From Exiguobacterium chiriqhucha RW-2 (GTDB lineage: Bacteria > Bacillota > Bacilli > Exiguobacteriales > Exiguobacteriaceae): DNA of 64,000 nucleotides. Every line of letters begins with the position of its first letter. Within the stretch, counting starts at the first letter, position 1. The notes beneath the pieces were generated by a model that was given only the letters and a program-made list of their open reading frames with translations, did not search any database and was not told the origin of the DNA. The position numbers and the translations under genes are program-made. The stretch lies in assembly GCF_000416965.1 (NCBI RefSeq), contig NZ_ATCL01000014.1, forward strand, positions 1-64,000, given 5' to 3'. Positions 49,555 through 57,525 of this stretch are shown piece by piece.

Positions 49555-50262
49555 ATGAAACGGTATGAAGCGATTTTATTCGATGTCGACGATACGTTGC
49601 TCGACTTTAAACAGAGCGAGCACGTCGCCTTGGAGCAGTTGCTCGCTGCCCACAACGTTCGGATGACAGATGAATTGAAACAACAGTACGTGACGATCAA
49701 TAACGGATTATGGCGCGCGTTCGAGCGTGGCGAGGTCGGACGGGAAGACGTCTTAATGGGCCGACACACGCAACTGTTCGATACGCTCGGCATCACGATC
49801 GATGCACATGAAGTCGAACAGCGCTATCGCGACCATTTGCACGACGGGGTGCACATCATCGATGGGGCACTCGAGCTCGTCCAAACACTCAGTGAACAGT
49901 ATCCGCTCTATATCGTCACGAACGGTGTGACGGAGACGCAGTTCAAGCGGCTCGAAGCGTCGGGACTGCTTCCTTATTTCAAGGACGTGTTCGTCTCGGA
50001 TGCGACCGGATCACAAAAACCGATGAAACCGTTCTTCGATTACGTGTTCGACCGCGTGCCGAATGTGGCACCGGAACGCGGACTCATCGTCGGTGACTCG
50101 CTGACGGCAGATATCGCCGGCGGGCGCATGTATGGGCTCGACACGTGCTGGTACAACCCGCACGAGATTGCGGCGACGGTCGAGACGACATATGAGATTC
50201 AAGACTTGCACGAATTGAAGTCGATTCTATCAAGCTCAGCGATCGATAAAGTGGGGCGGTAG
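49555..50262 (+). CDS. YjjG-family HAD phosphatase (noncanonical pyrimidine nucleotidase)
   Basis: 235 residues. HAD motifs: DVDDTL (I), VTNGVT (II), QKPMKPFF with the Lys (III), IVGDSLTADIAGG (IV). The length and cap match YjjG/YfnB, which dephosphorylate noncanonical pyrimidine nucleotides and flavin mononucleotide-like substrates. Its end overlaps the convergent Nudix gene by 27 bases. GAGGGGTAATAG before the ATG. Confidence 0.93.
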   Translation: MKRYEAILFDVDDTLLDFKQSEHVALEQLLAAHNVRMTDELKQQYVTINNGLWRAFERGEVGREDVLMGRHTQLFDTLGITIDAHEVEQRYRDHLHDGVHIIDGALELVQTLSEQYPLYIVTNGVTETQFKRLEASGLLPYFKDVFVSDATGSQKPMKPFFDYVFDRVPNVAPERGLIVGDSLTADIAGGRMYGLDTCWYNPHEIAATVETTYEIQDLHELKSILSSSAIDKVGR

Positions 50263-50682
50263 TGATTGCGGCAACGCATAGAGTGTCTCCGGGAAGAGTT
50301 TCAAGTCCCGGAGCGCGTCGAGCGGCTGCCAACGATAGATGAGGTGATCGCCTTCCGGTCCGTGGAAGTCTCCATGCCGGAGCGGGAGGTCACCCGATAC
50401 ATAAAAGTACATGCCGATCTCATGCACGGTGCGCTCCAAATACGTGAAGAAATTTTCGGAGACGAAAGCGAACGTCGTTCCCGTCAGTGTCGCTTCGAGT
50501 TCTTCTTGCAGCTCACGCGTCAAGGCGAGCTCGGCTTCTTCGCCGATGCCGACCCGGCCGCCCGGCAACGCCCAAAAGTCATCGTTCACGTTCCGATGAA
50601 CGAGCAAATGACCGTCCTGGACCCAGATGCCGGCAACGCGATAATTGAACGTGCCGTGCTCGGTCGGAAATACGATATCCAT
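50236..50682 (-). CDS. Nudix hydrolase
   Basis: 148 residues. Nudix box: GGRVGIGEEAELALTRELQEEL, compatible with G-x5-E-x7-RE-x2-EE, though the final x-G-U part reads EATL and lacks the usual Gly. AGIWVQDGHLLVHRNVNDDFWALPGGRV is the typical N-terminal half. It overlaps the convergent HAD gene by 27 bases. The start at 50682 has better ribosome spacing than 50688 or 50691. Confidence 0.87.
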   Translation of the reverse strand: MDIVFPTEHGTFNYRVAGIWVQDGHLLVHRNVNDDFWALPGGRVGIGEEAELALTRELQEELEATLTGTTFAFVSENFFTYLERTVHEIGMYFYVSGDLPLRHGDFHGPEGDHLIYRWQPLDALRDLKLFPETLYALPQSLPPHFIDR

Positions 50683-50735
50683 TTTCATCACTCCATTCCT
50701 TAAGCTACATCAATTATACGTCAAGGGGGCAGGTC

Positions 50736-51338
50736 ATGTTTCAATCAAATGAGAGTTATAAAGGCGAGGACTTCCGCGACGAGACGCTCCGTGACATCCA
50801 ACTCACGCAGACGACGTTCGAGAACTGTCGCTTTACCTATATCGATGCGACCGAGTTCGAGACCGAACAGTGTCGTTTCATCAACTGTGACTTCACCGAT
50901 TCGAAGTGGAACGCCTCGCGCCACAGCGGCAGCTCGTTCCTGAACTGTCAGTTCAACGGGGCGAATCTGTTTTTGAGCGAGTTCGATCAGTGCAAGATGA
51001 CGGGTTCGTCGTTCGAGTCATGCACGTTCGAAGGGGTCGTCGTTCGGGAAGGAGATTGGTCGTTCGTCAATCTGCGTCACGCCCCGCTCCGGAAGATGGA
51101 TTGGTCCGGTGTCCGTTTGACCGAGGCGGATTTATACGGTGCGGATTTGAAAGAATCACGCTGGACGAACGCCGTCTTGTCCCGCGCCGTGTTGCAGCAC
51201 GCGGATTGCTCCGGTGCCGATTTTGTAGGGGCCGAGATGGACGGGGTCGATTTCTCGGACGTCATTCTGAAACAAGCGACGATCGATGTGATACAGGCCG
51301 TCCAAGTCGCCCGCTCGCTCGGGGCGAACGTCATATGA
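50736..51338 (+). CDS. Pentapeptide repeat protein (Qnr-like length)
   Basis: 200 residues, nearly all built of pentapeptide units A(D/N)LXX and close variants with central Phe/Leu: for example FENCRFTYIDATEF, FINCDFTDSKW, FLNCQFNGANLFLSEFDQC and ADLYGADLKESRW. This forms a right-handed quadrilateral beta helix, whose DNA-like surface lets Qnr/MfpA proteins bind topoisomerases. Many others have unrelated roles, so quinolone protection is only a possibility. No signal peptide. The stop overlaps the next start (ATGA), tying it to the aminoglycoside adenylyltransferase gene. Confidence 0.87.
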   Translation: MFQSNESYKGEDFRDETLRDIQLTQTTFENCRFTYIDATEFETEQCRFINCDFTDSKWNASRHSGSSFLNCQFNGANLFLSEFDQCKMTGSSFESCTFEGVVVREGDWSFVNLRHAPLRKMDWSGVRLTEADLYGADLKESRWTNAVLSRAVLQHADCSGADFVGAEMDGVDFSDVILKQATIDVIQAVQVARSLGANVI

Positions 51339-52174
51339 CCAATGAGCAAGTGCTCGAGCACTTGACGTCCGTGGCCGCAGAGCGGGAAGACGTCCGCGTC
51401 CTCGTCTTGAACGGGTCGCTCGTCAATCCGAACGTAAAACCAGACCGTTTTCAAGACGTCGATATCACTTGTTTCGTCGAAGACGTGACCACGTTCATCG
51501 AGGACCGTTCCTGGATGCTGCCGCTCGGGGACGTCTTGATCATGCAGACGCCTGATGAGGTGCCGGGAGGCGACGAATATGAGCGTTTTACGTTTCTCGT
51601 CCAGTTTGCAGCCGGTCATCGCGTCGATTTGACCGTTCGCCCGCTGCGTGACGTGCAACAGGCGATTCAAGCGGACTCACTCAGTCTCGTCCTCGTCGAT
51701 AAAGACGGGATTGCCGGTCAACCGATTCCATCTGATGACACGTACCGTATCCACCGACCGAGCCGATTTGACTATGAGCAGTGTTGGAACGAGTTTTGGT
51801 GGGTGTCGCTTTACGTCGTCAAAGGCATCAAGCGGGGGCAGTTATTATACGCGTACGACCATGTCACGATTATGCGGACGATGCTCCGTCAGATGCTGTC
51901 GTGGGAGGTCGGTTTTAAGACGGACTTCACCGTGAACGCCGGGAAGGCCGGTGACGCTCTGGCCCCATATATGGATGCGGCAAGGTGGGACGGCTATCTT
52001 CATACATTTCCGGCAATCGAGATCACTTCCCTCGAGGCGGCCCATGAAGCGTTGGTCGAGCAGTTCGAACGCACGAGCAGACGGGTCGCCGAGCGGGCGG
52101 GATATCCGTTTCGTGCAGATGAAGCCCGACGAATTCGTGACGCCTTTTCGACGCTTTGGTGTTCAAACGATTAA
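51335..52174 (+). CDS. ANT(6)/AadK-like aminoglycoside 6-adenylyltransferase family protein
   Basis: 279 residues. Nucleotidyltransferase core VLNGSLVNPNVKPDRFQDVDITCFV gives the G-S and D-x-D metal motif; CWNEFWWVSLYVVKGIKRGQLLYAYDH and GFKTDFTVNAGKAG correspond to the ANT(6) helical segments. Length is that of AadE/AadK (about 280). It would inactivate streptomycin by adenylylation, though intrinsic members can be weak. Start ATG 51335 overlaps the upstream stop; longer frames are contained in the pentapeptide gene. Confidence 0.87.
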   Translation: MTNEQVLEHLTSVAAEREDVRVLVLNGSLVNPNVKPDRFQDVDITCFVEDVTTFIEDRSWMLPLGDVLIMQTPDEVPGGDEYERFTFLVQFAAGHRVDLTVRPLRDVQQAIQADSLSLVLVDKDGIAGQPIPSDDTYRIHRPSRFDYEQCWNEFWWVSLYVVKGIKRGQLLYAYDHVTIMRTMLRQMLSWEVGFKTDFTVNAGKAGDALAPYMDAARWDGYLHTFPAIEITSLEAAHEALVEQFERTSRRVAERAGYPFRADEARRIRDAFSTLWCSND

Positions 52175-52222
52175 GTTTCGGTCGAGTCGGGAAAAGCCCC
52201 TCTATAGAAGGGGGAATGACGC

Positions 52223-52375
52223 TTGAATCCGTATACGACGTTCATCGCGCTCCTAGTAGGGAGTTTACTCTTATTTGTCGGCATCCGGACGAAGAAATGG
52301 CCGATTGTTGTCGTGGCCTTATTTCCGCTTGGACTCGTGGCCTTCAACTTATATTTGCTGATTACTGGACGCTAG
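52223..52375 (+). CDS. 50-residue two-helix membrane protein
   Basis: Short ORF from TTG 52223 (MNPYTTFIALLVGS...) with AAGGGGGAATGACGC upstream. Two hydrophobic helices joined by a basic turn GIRTKKWPI, ending in TGR. A terminator overlaps its stop, which supports it as a real terminal gene of the preceding operon. Function unknown. Confidence 0.6.
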   Translation: MNPYTTFIALLVGSLLLFVGIRTKKWPIVVVALFPLGLVAFNLYLLITGR

Positions 52376-52403
52376 AAGACTGTTTTCATCAGTCTTCTTT
52401 TTT
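52374..52403 (+). terminator. Rho-independent terminator
   Basis: 9-bp stem AGAAGACTG/CAGTCTTCT with seven-base loop and T run. Confidence 0.93.
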
Positions 52404-52442
52404 GTATAGCCAATTTTTAGTGAGCGGAATCGGGCGAGAGAC

Positions 52443-52468
52443 GTTTAGGTCGGGCCAGAACCGGGCAA
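52443..52468 (+). promoter_or_regulatory. Candidate sigma-B-type promoter upstream of the pel operon
   Basis: GTTTAG, 14 bases, GGGCAA; the best promoter-like pair in the 190-base gap before the GH114 gene. No c-di-GMP riboswitch signature is seen here. Candidate only. Confidence 0.3.
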
Positions 52469-52594
52469 CTCTCAATAAATCGATTCTCATCCATTTTCTC
52501 CCTTCTAAAGAAACAATTAGCATGTTTACTCGTTGTTCAACATCAAACGGACCGATTCACACCAAGACAGATTGCTCACCAAGGAGGTGTCCGC

Positions 52595-53422
52595 GTGCGA
52601 CGATTGTGGCTTACCGGCTTATTGCTCATCTTCTTTTTAGGAGGATGTACGACGCGAGAGCCGTTTGATTTTGATGAGATTCACTCTTACAAGATTTTCT
52701 ATAACATGCCGACCGAGGCGATTATCGAGGATATGGCTCGCTACGACCTCGTCATTATCGAACCGATTTGGTATACGCCCGAACAGATCGAGACGATTCG
52801 GTCGAACGGGACGAAAGTGTTCGGATATATAAATGTGATGGAGGCGGATTCGTGGAATCGAGCGCTGATTGGCCAAATGGACAAGGATGACTACTTCTAT
52901 CGAGACGGGGAACGGATTTACTTTCCGAAGTGGGACTCGTATTTGACCGATATCAGTTCGGCCGACTTTCGCAAAATTTTAATCCGCGAAATTCAAAAAC
53001 AAGTCATCAACAAGCATTTGGATGGTATTTTCCTTGATACGGTCGGGGACATCGATGACGTCCATTTGGATTATCCAGAAGACTTAGCGGAACAGTTGGC
53101 TGGGCTCGAGGATTTTCTGCAGGCGATTGAGCGTACGTATCCCGGCGTTCCGGTCGTTCAAAATTGGGGCATCGAGACGCTCGAACGGACGAGTGCCCCG
53201 TACGTGGAAGGCTTCATGTGGGAAGGCTTCAACTACACCGAAATCACATCTGATTCGTGGTCGATGGAGATGCTCGACCGGATGAACGCGATTCAAGACG
53301 AGTATGGGATTGCCGTCCTCACCGTGTCCGATCAAGAGGAAGCGACCAGTCGGGACATGGCCGAAGCGAACGGATTTATTCATTATCACGAACCAACGTA
53401 TTACAATACGTGGGATTTTTAG
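52595..53422 (+). CDS. GH114-like lipoprotein, putative PelA-type alpha-1,4-galactosaminidase (separate hydrolase)
   Basis: 275 residues. Lipoprotein signal with lipobox LGGC at about residue 18. The mature part is a TIM-barrel of the TM1410/GH114 family: YDLVIIEPIWYTPEQ, GYINVMEADSW, KHLDGIFLDTVGD (probable catalytic acid pair) and VPVVQNWGIETLER. In Gram-negative Pel systems an equivalent hydrolase is the N-terminal domain of PelA; here it is a free-standing membrane-anchored gene heading the pel cluster. GTG start 52595 with a strong AAGGAGGTG. It may trim or disperse Pel polymer; that is inferred from context. Confidence 0.83.
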   Translation: MRRLWLTGLLLIFFLGGCTTREPFDFDEIHSYKIFYNMPTEAIIEDMARYDLVIIEPIWYTPEQIETIRSNGTKVFGYINVMEADSWNRALIGQMDKDDYFYRDGERIYFPKWDSYLTDISSADFRKILIREIQKQVINKHLDGIFLDTVGDIDDVHLDYPEDLAEQLAGLEDFLQAIERTYPGVPVVQNWGIETLERTSAPYVEGFMWEGFNYTEITSDSWSMEMLDRMNAIQDEYGIAVLTVSDQEEATSRDMAEANGFIHYHEPTYYNTWDF

Positions 53423-53532
53423 GTGTTGATTAGGGTATGAGGAAAATAGAAGATGCCGTCATCCACTACTTACATTCGGCTGCCTATGTGTTGGACCAGT
53501 AACGAGGAACCAATCGCGAGGAGGGGATTATC

Positions 53533-54753
53533 ATTTTATACGCTCAAGACCGTCCGTGGCTCAAATGGGTTGAGATTCTTGTCGTGTTCGCGCTGTTGAT
53601 TGGAATCGATTTATTCTTTAATCTGGGCACGATTCAAAATGAGTTGAACTTGTTTTATGCGGCCGCCATCTTATTCGCCTTACGATACGGCACTATCTTC
53701 GGCTTAATCAGTTTTGGCATCTTGCTCCTCTATAAAGTGTTATACACCGGCTTAATGGGAGGGGACATCTTCCTCTTGTTCTACGATACAAACTCACTTC
53801 TTACACTGTTTTACTACTTCGCCATCACCGTCATCGTCGGGTTGTTCAGCACCTCATTTCGAGAGCGTTATGAAATCAGTCAGTTCCGCAATGAGGAACT
53901 GAAAGATGAGAACACGTATTTGAAAGAGACCGTCGATTTACTCAACACTTCGCAAACGACACTTCGTCAAAAACTACTTCAATCCGAATACAGCTTGAAC
54001 CAATTGTATGAACTTGCCGTATCGCTCGACTTGCCACACCCGGAACTGATTCGAAGCGAAACGATTCGCCTGCTGAAAAAGACGTTTTTAGCGAGCGATG
54101 TCGCCATTTACCACGTCGACCGCTCCCAGAAATCGATGCGCCTCTTGATTCGGCAAACCGAAACGAAAGAGTTCCCGCAAACGATTTTCCTTGACGAGGC
54201 GTCAAGCATGTTCAAACGGTTCTTCCAAGTCCAAGAGACGACACTCCGTCAGCTCGATGATGAGGACACGGACCCGATGTTGCTCGCGCCGATCGTCGTG
54301 GACGGACAGACACGTGAAGTCGTCGTCATCAAACGCTTGCCGCTCCGCAAGTTGACGACCGATGACTTGCATGTCTTGAATATCTTATTCTCGTGGATTG
54401 GGACGCGCGTCCAAAACGCCGAAAACCTGATTCGCAAAGAGCAGCACGAGAAAATGCATAAAGGCACCTCGTTCTATAAGAAAGAGGCGTTCACGGAACT
54501 GGTCGCCATTCAAGAACAAAAGAAACTTCACCACGGACAGCCGTATATCGTGCTCGATTATGCGCTCGGCTATGAACCGGTCTCGCTCGAGAGTATCGAG
54601 GCCATCGTCCACTCGTATTTACGGGAAATCGATGTCGTCGGCTACGATCCCGAAGACAACAAGCTGTTGCTGTTGCTCCCCGGGACGAGTGAAGAACACC
54701 GTCAACGGATTTATGATCGGATCGAAGGGATTTTGATCCAGAAGGGAGTGTGA
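53533..54753 (+). CDS. pelD: PelD, membrane c-di-GMP receptor of the Pel complex
   Basis: 406 residues if translation starts at the ATT at 53533. Four N-terminal transmembrane helices, a coiled linker, a GAF domain (about residues 165-300), and a degenerate GGDEF domain. The catalytic GGDEF is replaced by DPEDN (about 372-376), but the inhibitory-site R-x-x-D is kept as REID (364-367), the residues that bind c-di-GMP in PelD. GAGGAGGGG ends six bases before ATT 53533; the first standard start (GTG 53584) has no ribosome site and would cut the first helix. The start is therefore probably non-canonical. pelE begins four bases after the stop. Confidence 0.87.
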   Translation: MLYAQDRPWLKWVEILVVFALLIGIDLFFNLGTIQNELNLFYAAAILFALRYGTIFGLISFGILLLYKVLYTGLMGGDIFLLFYDTNSLLTLFYYFAITVIVGLFSTSFRERYEISQFRNEELKDENTYLKETVDLLNTSQTTLRQKLLQSEYSLNQLYELAVSLDLPHPELIRSETIRLLKKTFLASDVAIYHVDRSQKSMRLLIRQTETKEFPQTIFLDEASSMFKRFFQVQETTLRQLDDEDTDPMLLAPIVVDGQTREVVVIKRLPLRKLTTDDLHVLNILFSWIGTRVQNAENLIRKEQHEKMHKGTSFYKKEAFTELVAIQEQKKLHHGQPYIVLDYALGYEPVSLESIEAIVHSYLREIDVVGYDPEDNKLLLLLPGTSEEHRQRIYDRIEGILIQKGV

Positions 54754-54757
54754 CGGG

Positions 54758-55696
54758 ATGGAGCCGACGGTTCGTTTCGGATTGATTGGGATTTATGTCG
54801 TTCACGCCGTGCTCGCCTTCGTCTTGCTAATCGTGTTGAAACGAAAGATGAAAGCACCCGACTATGGGGTCGCGGTAGCGGCCCTCAGTTTCGGACTGTT
54901 CCTACCGTTTGTGGCCGAATTTGCCGTCTTTGCGGTGTATCGTTTGGCTGAGCGCTTTGGCCGGAGCGGTCTGATTGAAGACTATGACGACTATATCGAT
55001 TTCAAAGTCGTCAACTATGAACAGATTCGTCATGAAGCGAATAGTAGCGCGCACTTGTTACCGCTCACCGATGCCATCAATTCCAAAGATCCGGCCATCC
55101 GAAAACATTCGATTTTGACGCACGTCAACCAGTCGATTGACCAGCAAGGGAAATATTTGCAGATGGGTCTCGAGAGCAAGGACAGTGAGACCGTCCACTA
55201 TGCGGCAGCGACGATGAATATCTTGATCGATCAGTATGAACAAGAACTGAAATTAGCGAAACGCGAGTATGATTTAGGGAATCCGGACACGATTCAACGG
55301 CTCGCGACAATCTATAAACGGATGATTCATAGCGAGCTCATCACTGAGGTCATGTTGAAGGACAAGCAGACCGCATGGCTTGAAGAATTGTTAAAAGTAA
55401 AGACGCTCTATCCGCCGGCACCATGGATTTATGAAGACTTGAACGAGATTTATCTCACGTTACAGCATCCGAAAGAGCAATTGAACATCCTGAAGGAGTA
55501 CGTCCATCATTTCCCTGAAAGAATCGAGGCCCACCTCATGCTCATCAACTTCTATTATGAGCGGGAGCGTTGGAACGAAGTGAAGGCGGTCATGTTTATG
55601 ATGCAGACCCAGTTTTCGCTCGAGGATGTGCCGTATGAGTACCGACTGTTGTTTGAAGAATGGAGTGACACGACATCATGGAAAAACGAACTGTAA
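54758..55696 (+). CDS. pelE: PelE, membrane TPR-like scaffold protein
   Basis: 312 residues. Two N-terminal transmembrane helices (about residues 5-27 and 36-66), then an alpha-helical region with TPR-like pairs (DTIQRLATIYKRMIH, WLEELLKVKTLYP, WIYEDLNEIYLTLQHPKEQLNIL). PelE binds other Pel membrane components. It lies between pelD and the deacetylase with almost no gap; the next start is 19 bases inside its 3' end. Confidence 0.85.
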   Translation: MEPTVRFGLIGIYVVHAVLAFVLLIVLKRKMKAPDYGVAVAALSFGLFLPFVAEFAVFAVYRLAERFGRSGLIEDYDDYIDFKVVNYEQIRHEANSSAHLLPLTDAINSKDPAIRKHSILTHVNQSIDQQGKYLQMGLESKDSETVHYAAATMNILIDQYEQELKLAKREYDLGNPDTIQRLATIYKRMIHSELITEVMLKDKQTAWLEELLKVKTLYPPAPWIYEDLNEIYLTLQHPKEQLNILKEYVHHFPERIEAHLMLINFYYERERWNEVKAVMFMMQTQFSLEDVPYEYRLLFEEWSDTTSWKNEL

Positions 55697-57525
55697 TCTC
55701 ATTCTCGCTCTTCATCGTCTTATTTCTAGTCATCGTCGGTGCGATTCAATACTTACGGATTCATTCGCTGCACACTTTACTGCCGAACGTCGCCGAGCAG
55801 CAGATGAATATCGATCAATTGAAGAGTGATGCGTCAGCGAAAGCGGGCGAACATCAACTTCAAATTTATCTCGTCCGGGATGAAGGAGATTTGGCGGTCG
55901 AGACGGCGGACAATCTGCGTCACGGCTTGCAGTACGCGAAGCTCGACGTGCGTGAAGTCAGTCCTGGTGCCGTCGGATCGATTGCGCCTTCTCCGTATAC
56001 GATTATCATTTTTACCGGAGAAGATTCATCGAGATGGCCGTTCGTCGCGATGAAGCGTTACGTCGAACAGGGCGGCAACCTCGTGTTCGCGAACCGGTTC
56101 AAAGACCCCGCGTGGAACGCGTTGACCGGGATTGAAGAAATTGGTGAGTATGTGCCGGACGTATACGGCTTGAATTTCGAGGAGACGATTTTCCCGGGCT
56201 ATGTCGACTTGAATCCGCCGGACGACCTGTTCGTTCATAGCGTCGTCGACTTTGCAATCGCGGATGACGCCAACGTCATGTTGTCAGCCGAAGGTTTCCC
56301 AATCCTGTGGGAATACGGAGTCGGCGAAGGGAACGTCCTATACTGGAACACGACTATCACGAACCAAAAGATGATTCGCGGGCTGTTCGTGCAGACGCTC
56401 GGCACGATGCCACCGGCGTTCGTCACGGCACAAGCGGCCATCAAACTCATGTACATTGATGATTTCCCGGCACCGGTCATGGATGGGAAGATGAAAGATG
56501 TCTCTGCCACCCCGCTTGATAAATCCGTCAAAGACTTCTTCGCCGAAGATTGGTGGGAAGACATGGTCGATTTAGCGAAAGACGACGATGTGATTTATAC
56601 AGGTGCCATGATTGGGACGTATGAGGAAGAGATGGAACTTGTCGATGAGCAGTTGATTAAGCGCGGCGAGTTTCCGATGTTGTATTTCGGGCGAAAACTG
56701 ATTGCCCACGGCGGTGAAATCGGCCTGCATGGCTATAATCATCAGTCGCTCGTCACGGCCGATGAACCGATTGATCCGACGTATGGATATATCCCGTGGA
56801 AAGATAAAGACGAGATGAAACGGTCGTTATTACAGGCCGAATCCGTATTTGCGAACTATTTCCCGGCCGAGACGCTCAAGTCATACGTCCCACCGTCGAA
56901 CGCGCTCAACCGGACGGGAGTCGATGCGATTGCCGAGGCGTTGCCGGAACTTCGTACAATCGCCTCGCTCTACACCGGAGAACCGGAAAGCGGGGATTTC
57001 GTGCAAGAGTTCGAATTTGATGCGACGCACCCGAATCTCTATCATTTCCCGCGCGTGACGAGCGATTACGGGGAAGAGCGCGGCTCGATTTTTCAGATGG
57101 TCGATGCAATCGCCAACTTCGGCGTGTTTTCACACTTCATTCACCCGGATGATGTCATCGATCCAGACCGGGCCTTCGGACGGGACTGGGATACGATGTT
57201 CACGAGCCTGCGAAAAATCGTCCATGACGTGAGAGACCAATATCCGCATCTCGAAGCGTATACGCAACATTACGCGACCGAAAAGATGATCACCTACCAA
57301 CAAGCTGATTTGAACGTCACGTTCGATGAGTCGACGGTCTATTTGGCCGGGGAAGGGCTCGTCAACCCGTCTCATTTTACGATTCGCCTGAAACCGGGCC
57401 AGTCACTCGAGACAGGAAAGTTTGATTTCGGGACGGTCGAGCAGTGGGAGGCCGACCGACCGCTCTATCTCGTCAAACTGACATCGGCGAACGCTGAGAT
57501 CGACATCAAGGGGGAAGCGCAATGA
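55678..57525 (+). CDS. pelA: PelA polysaccharide deacetylase (Gram-positive, lacking hydrolase domain; DUF2194/CE18)
   Basis: 615 residues. A signal-anchor helix (about 7-27) leads to an extracellular Rossmann-like region (QIYLVRDEGDLA, IIFTGEDS) and the DUF2194 deacetylase: YIDDFPAPV carries the catalytic Asp pair and GLHGYNHQS the metal-binding His-x3-His; YVPPSN and FSHFIHPDD complete the site. The last 80 residues form a beta-rich tail. It partially de-N-acetylates GalNAc polymer outside the membrane. Gram-negative PelA also has an N-terminal GH114 domain; here that function may be supplied by the separate lipoprotein upstream. Overlaps pelE by 19 bases and pelF by four. Confidence 0.9.
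   Translation: MEKRTVISFSLFIVLFLVIVGAIQYLRIHSLHTLLPNVAEQQMNIDQLKSDASAKAGEHQLQIYLVRDEGDLAVETADNLRHGLQYAKLDVREVSPGAVGSIAPSPYTIIIFTGEDSSRWPFVAMKRYVEQGGNLVFANRFKDPAWNALTGIEEIGEYVPDVYGLNFEETIFPGYVDLNPPDDLFVHSVVDFAIADDANVMLSAEGFPILWEYGVGEGNVLYWNTTITNQKMIRGLFVQTLGTMPPAFVTAQAAIKLMYIDDFPAPVMDGKMKDVSATPLDKSVKDFFAEDWWEDMVDLAKDDDVIYTGAMIGTYEEEMELVDEQLIKRGEFPMLYFGRKLIAHGGEIGLHGYNHQSLVTADEPIDPTYGYIPWKDKDEMKRSLLQAESVFANYFPAETLKSYVPPSNALNRTGVDAIAEALPELRTIASLYTGEPESGDFVQEFEFDATHPNLYHFPRVTSDYGEERGSIFQMVDAIANFGVFSHFIHPDDVIDPDRAFGRDWDTMFTSLRKIVHDVRDQYPHLEAYTQHYATEKMITYQQADLNVTFDESTVYLAGEGLVNPSHFTIRLKPGQSLETGKFDFGTVEQWEADRPLYLVKLTSANAEIDIKGEAQ

Noticed and set aside
50906-51334. Long N-terminal extension of the ANT(6)-like protein
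   Set aside because: It lies wholly inside the pentapeptide-repeat gene in another frame, with Arg/Gly-rich shadow composition; ATG 51335 fits family length.
52404-52594. c-di-GMP riboswitch before the pel operon
   Set aside because: I could not find the GEMM-I conserved blocks (such as a GGNNNUGCCAAACC-like core) in this gap, nor a clear terminator-antiterminator pair.
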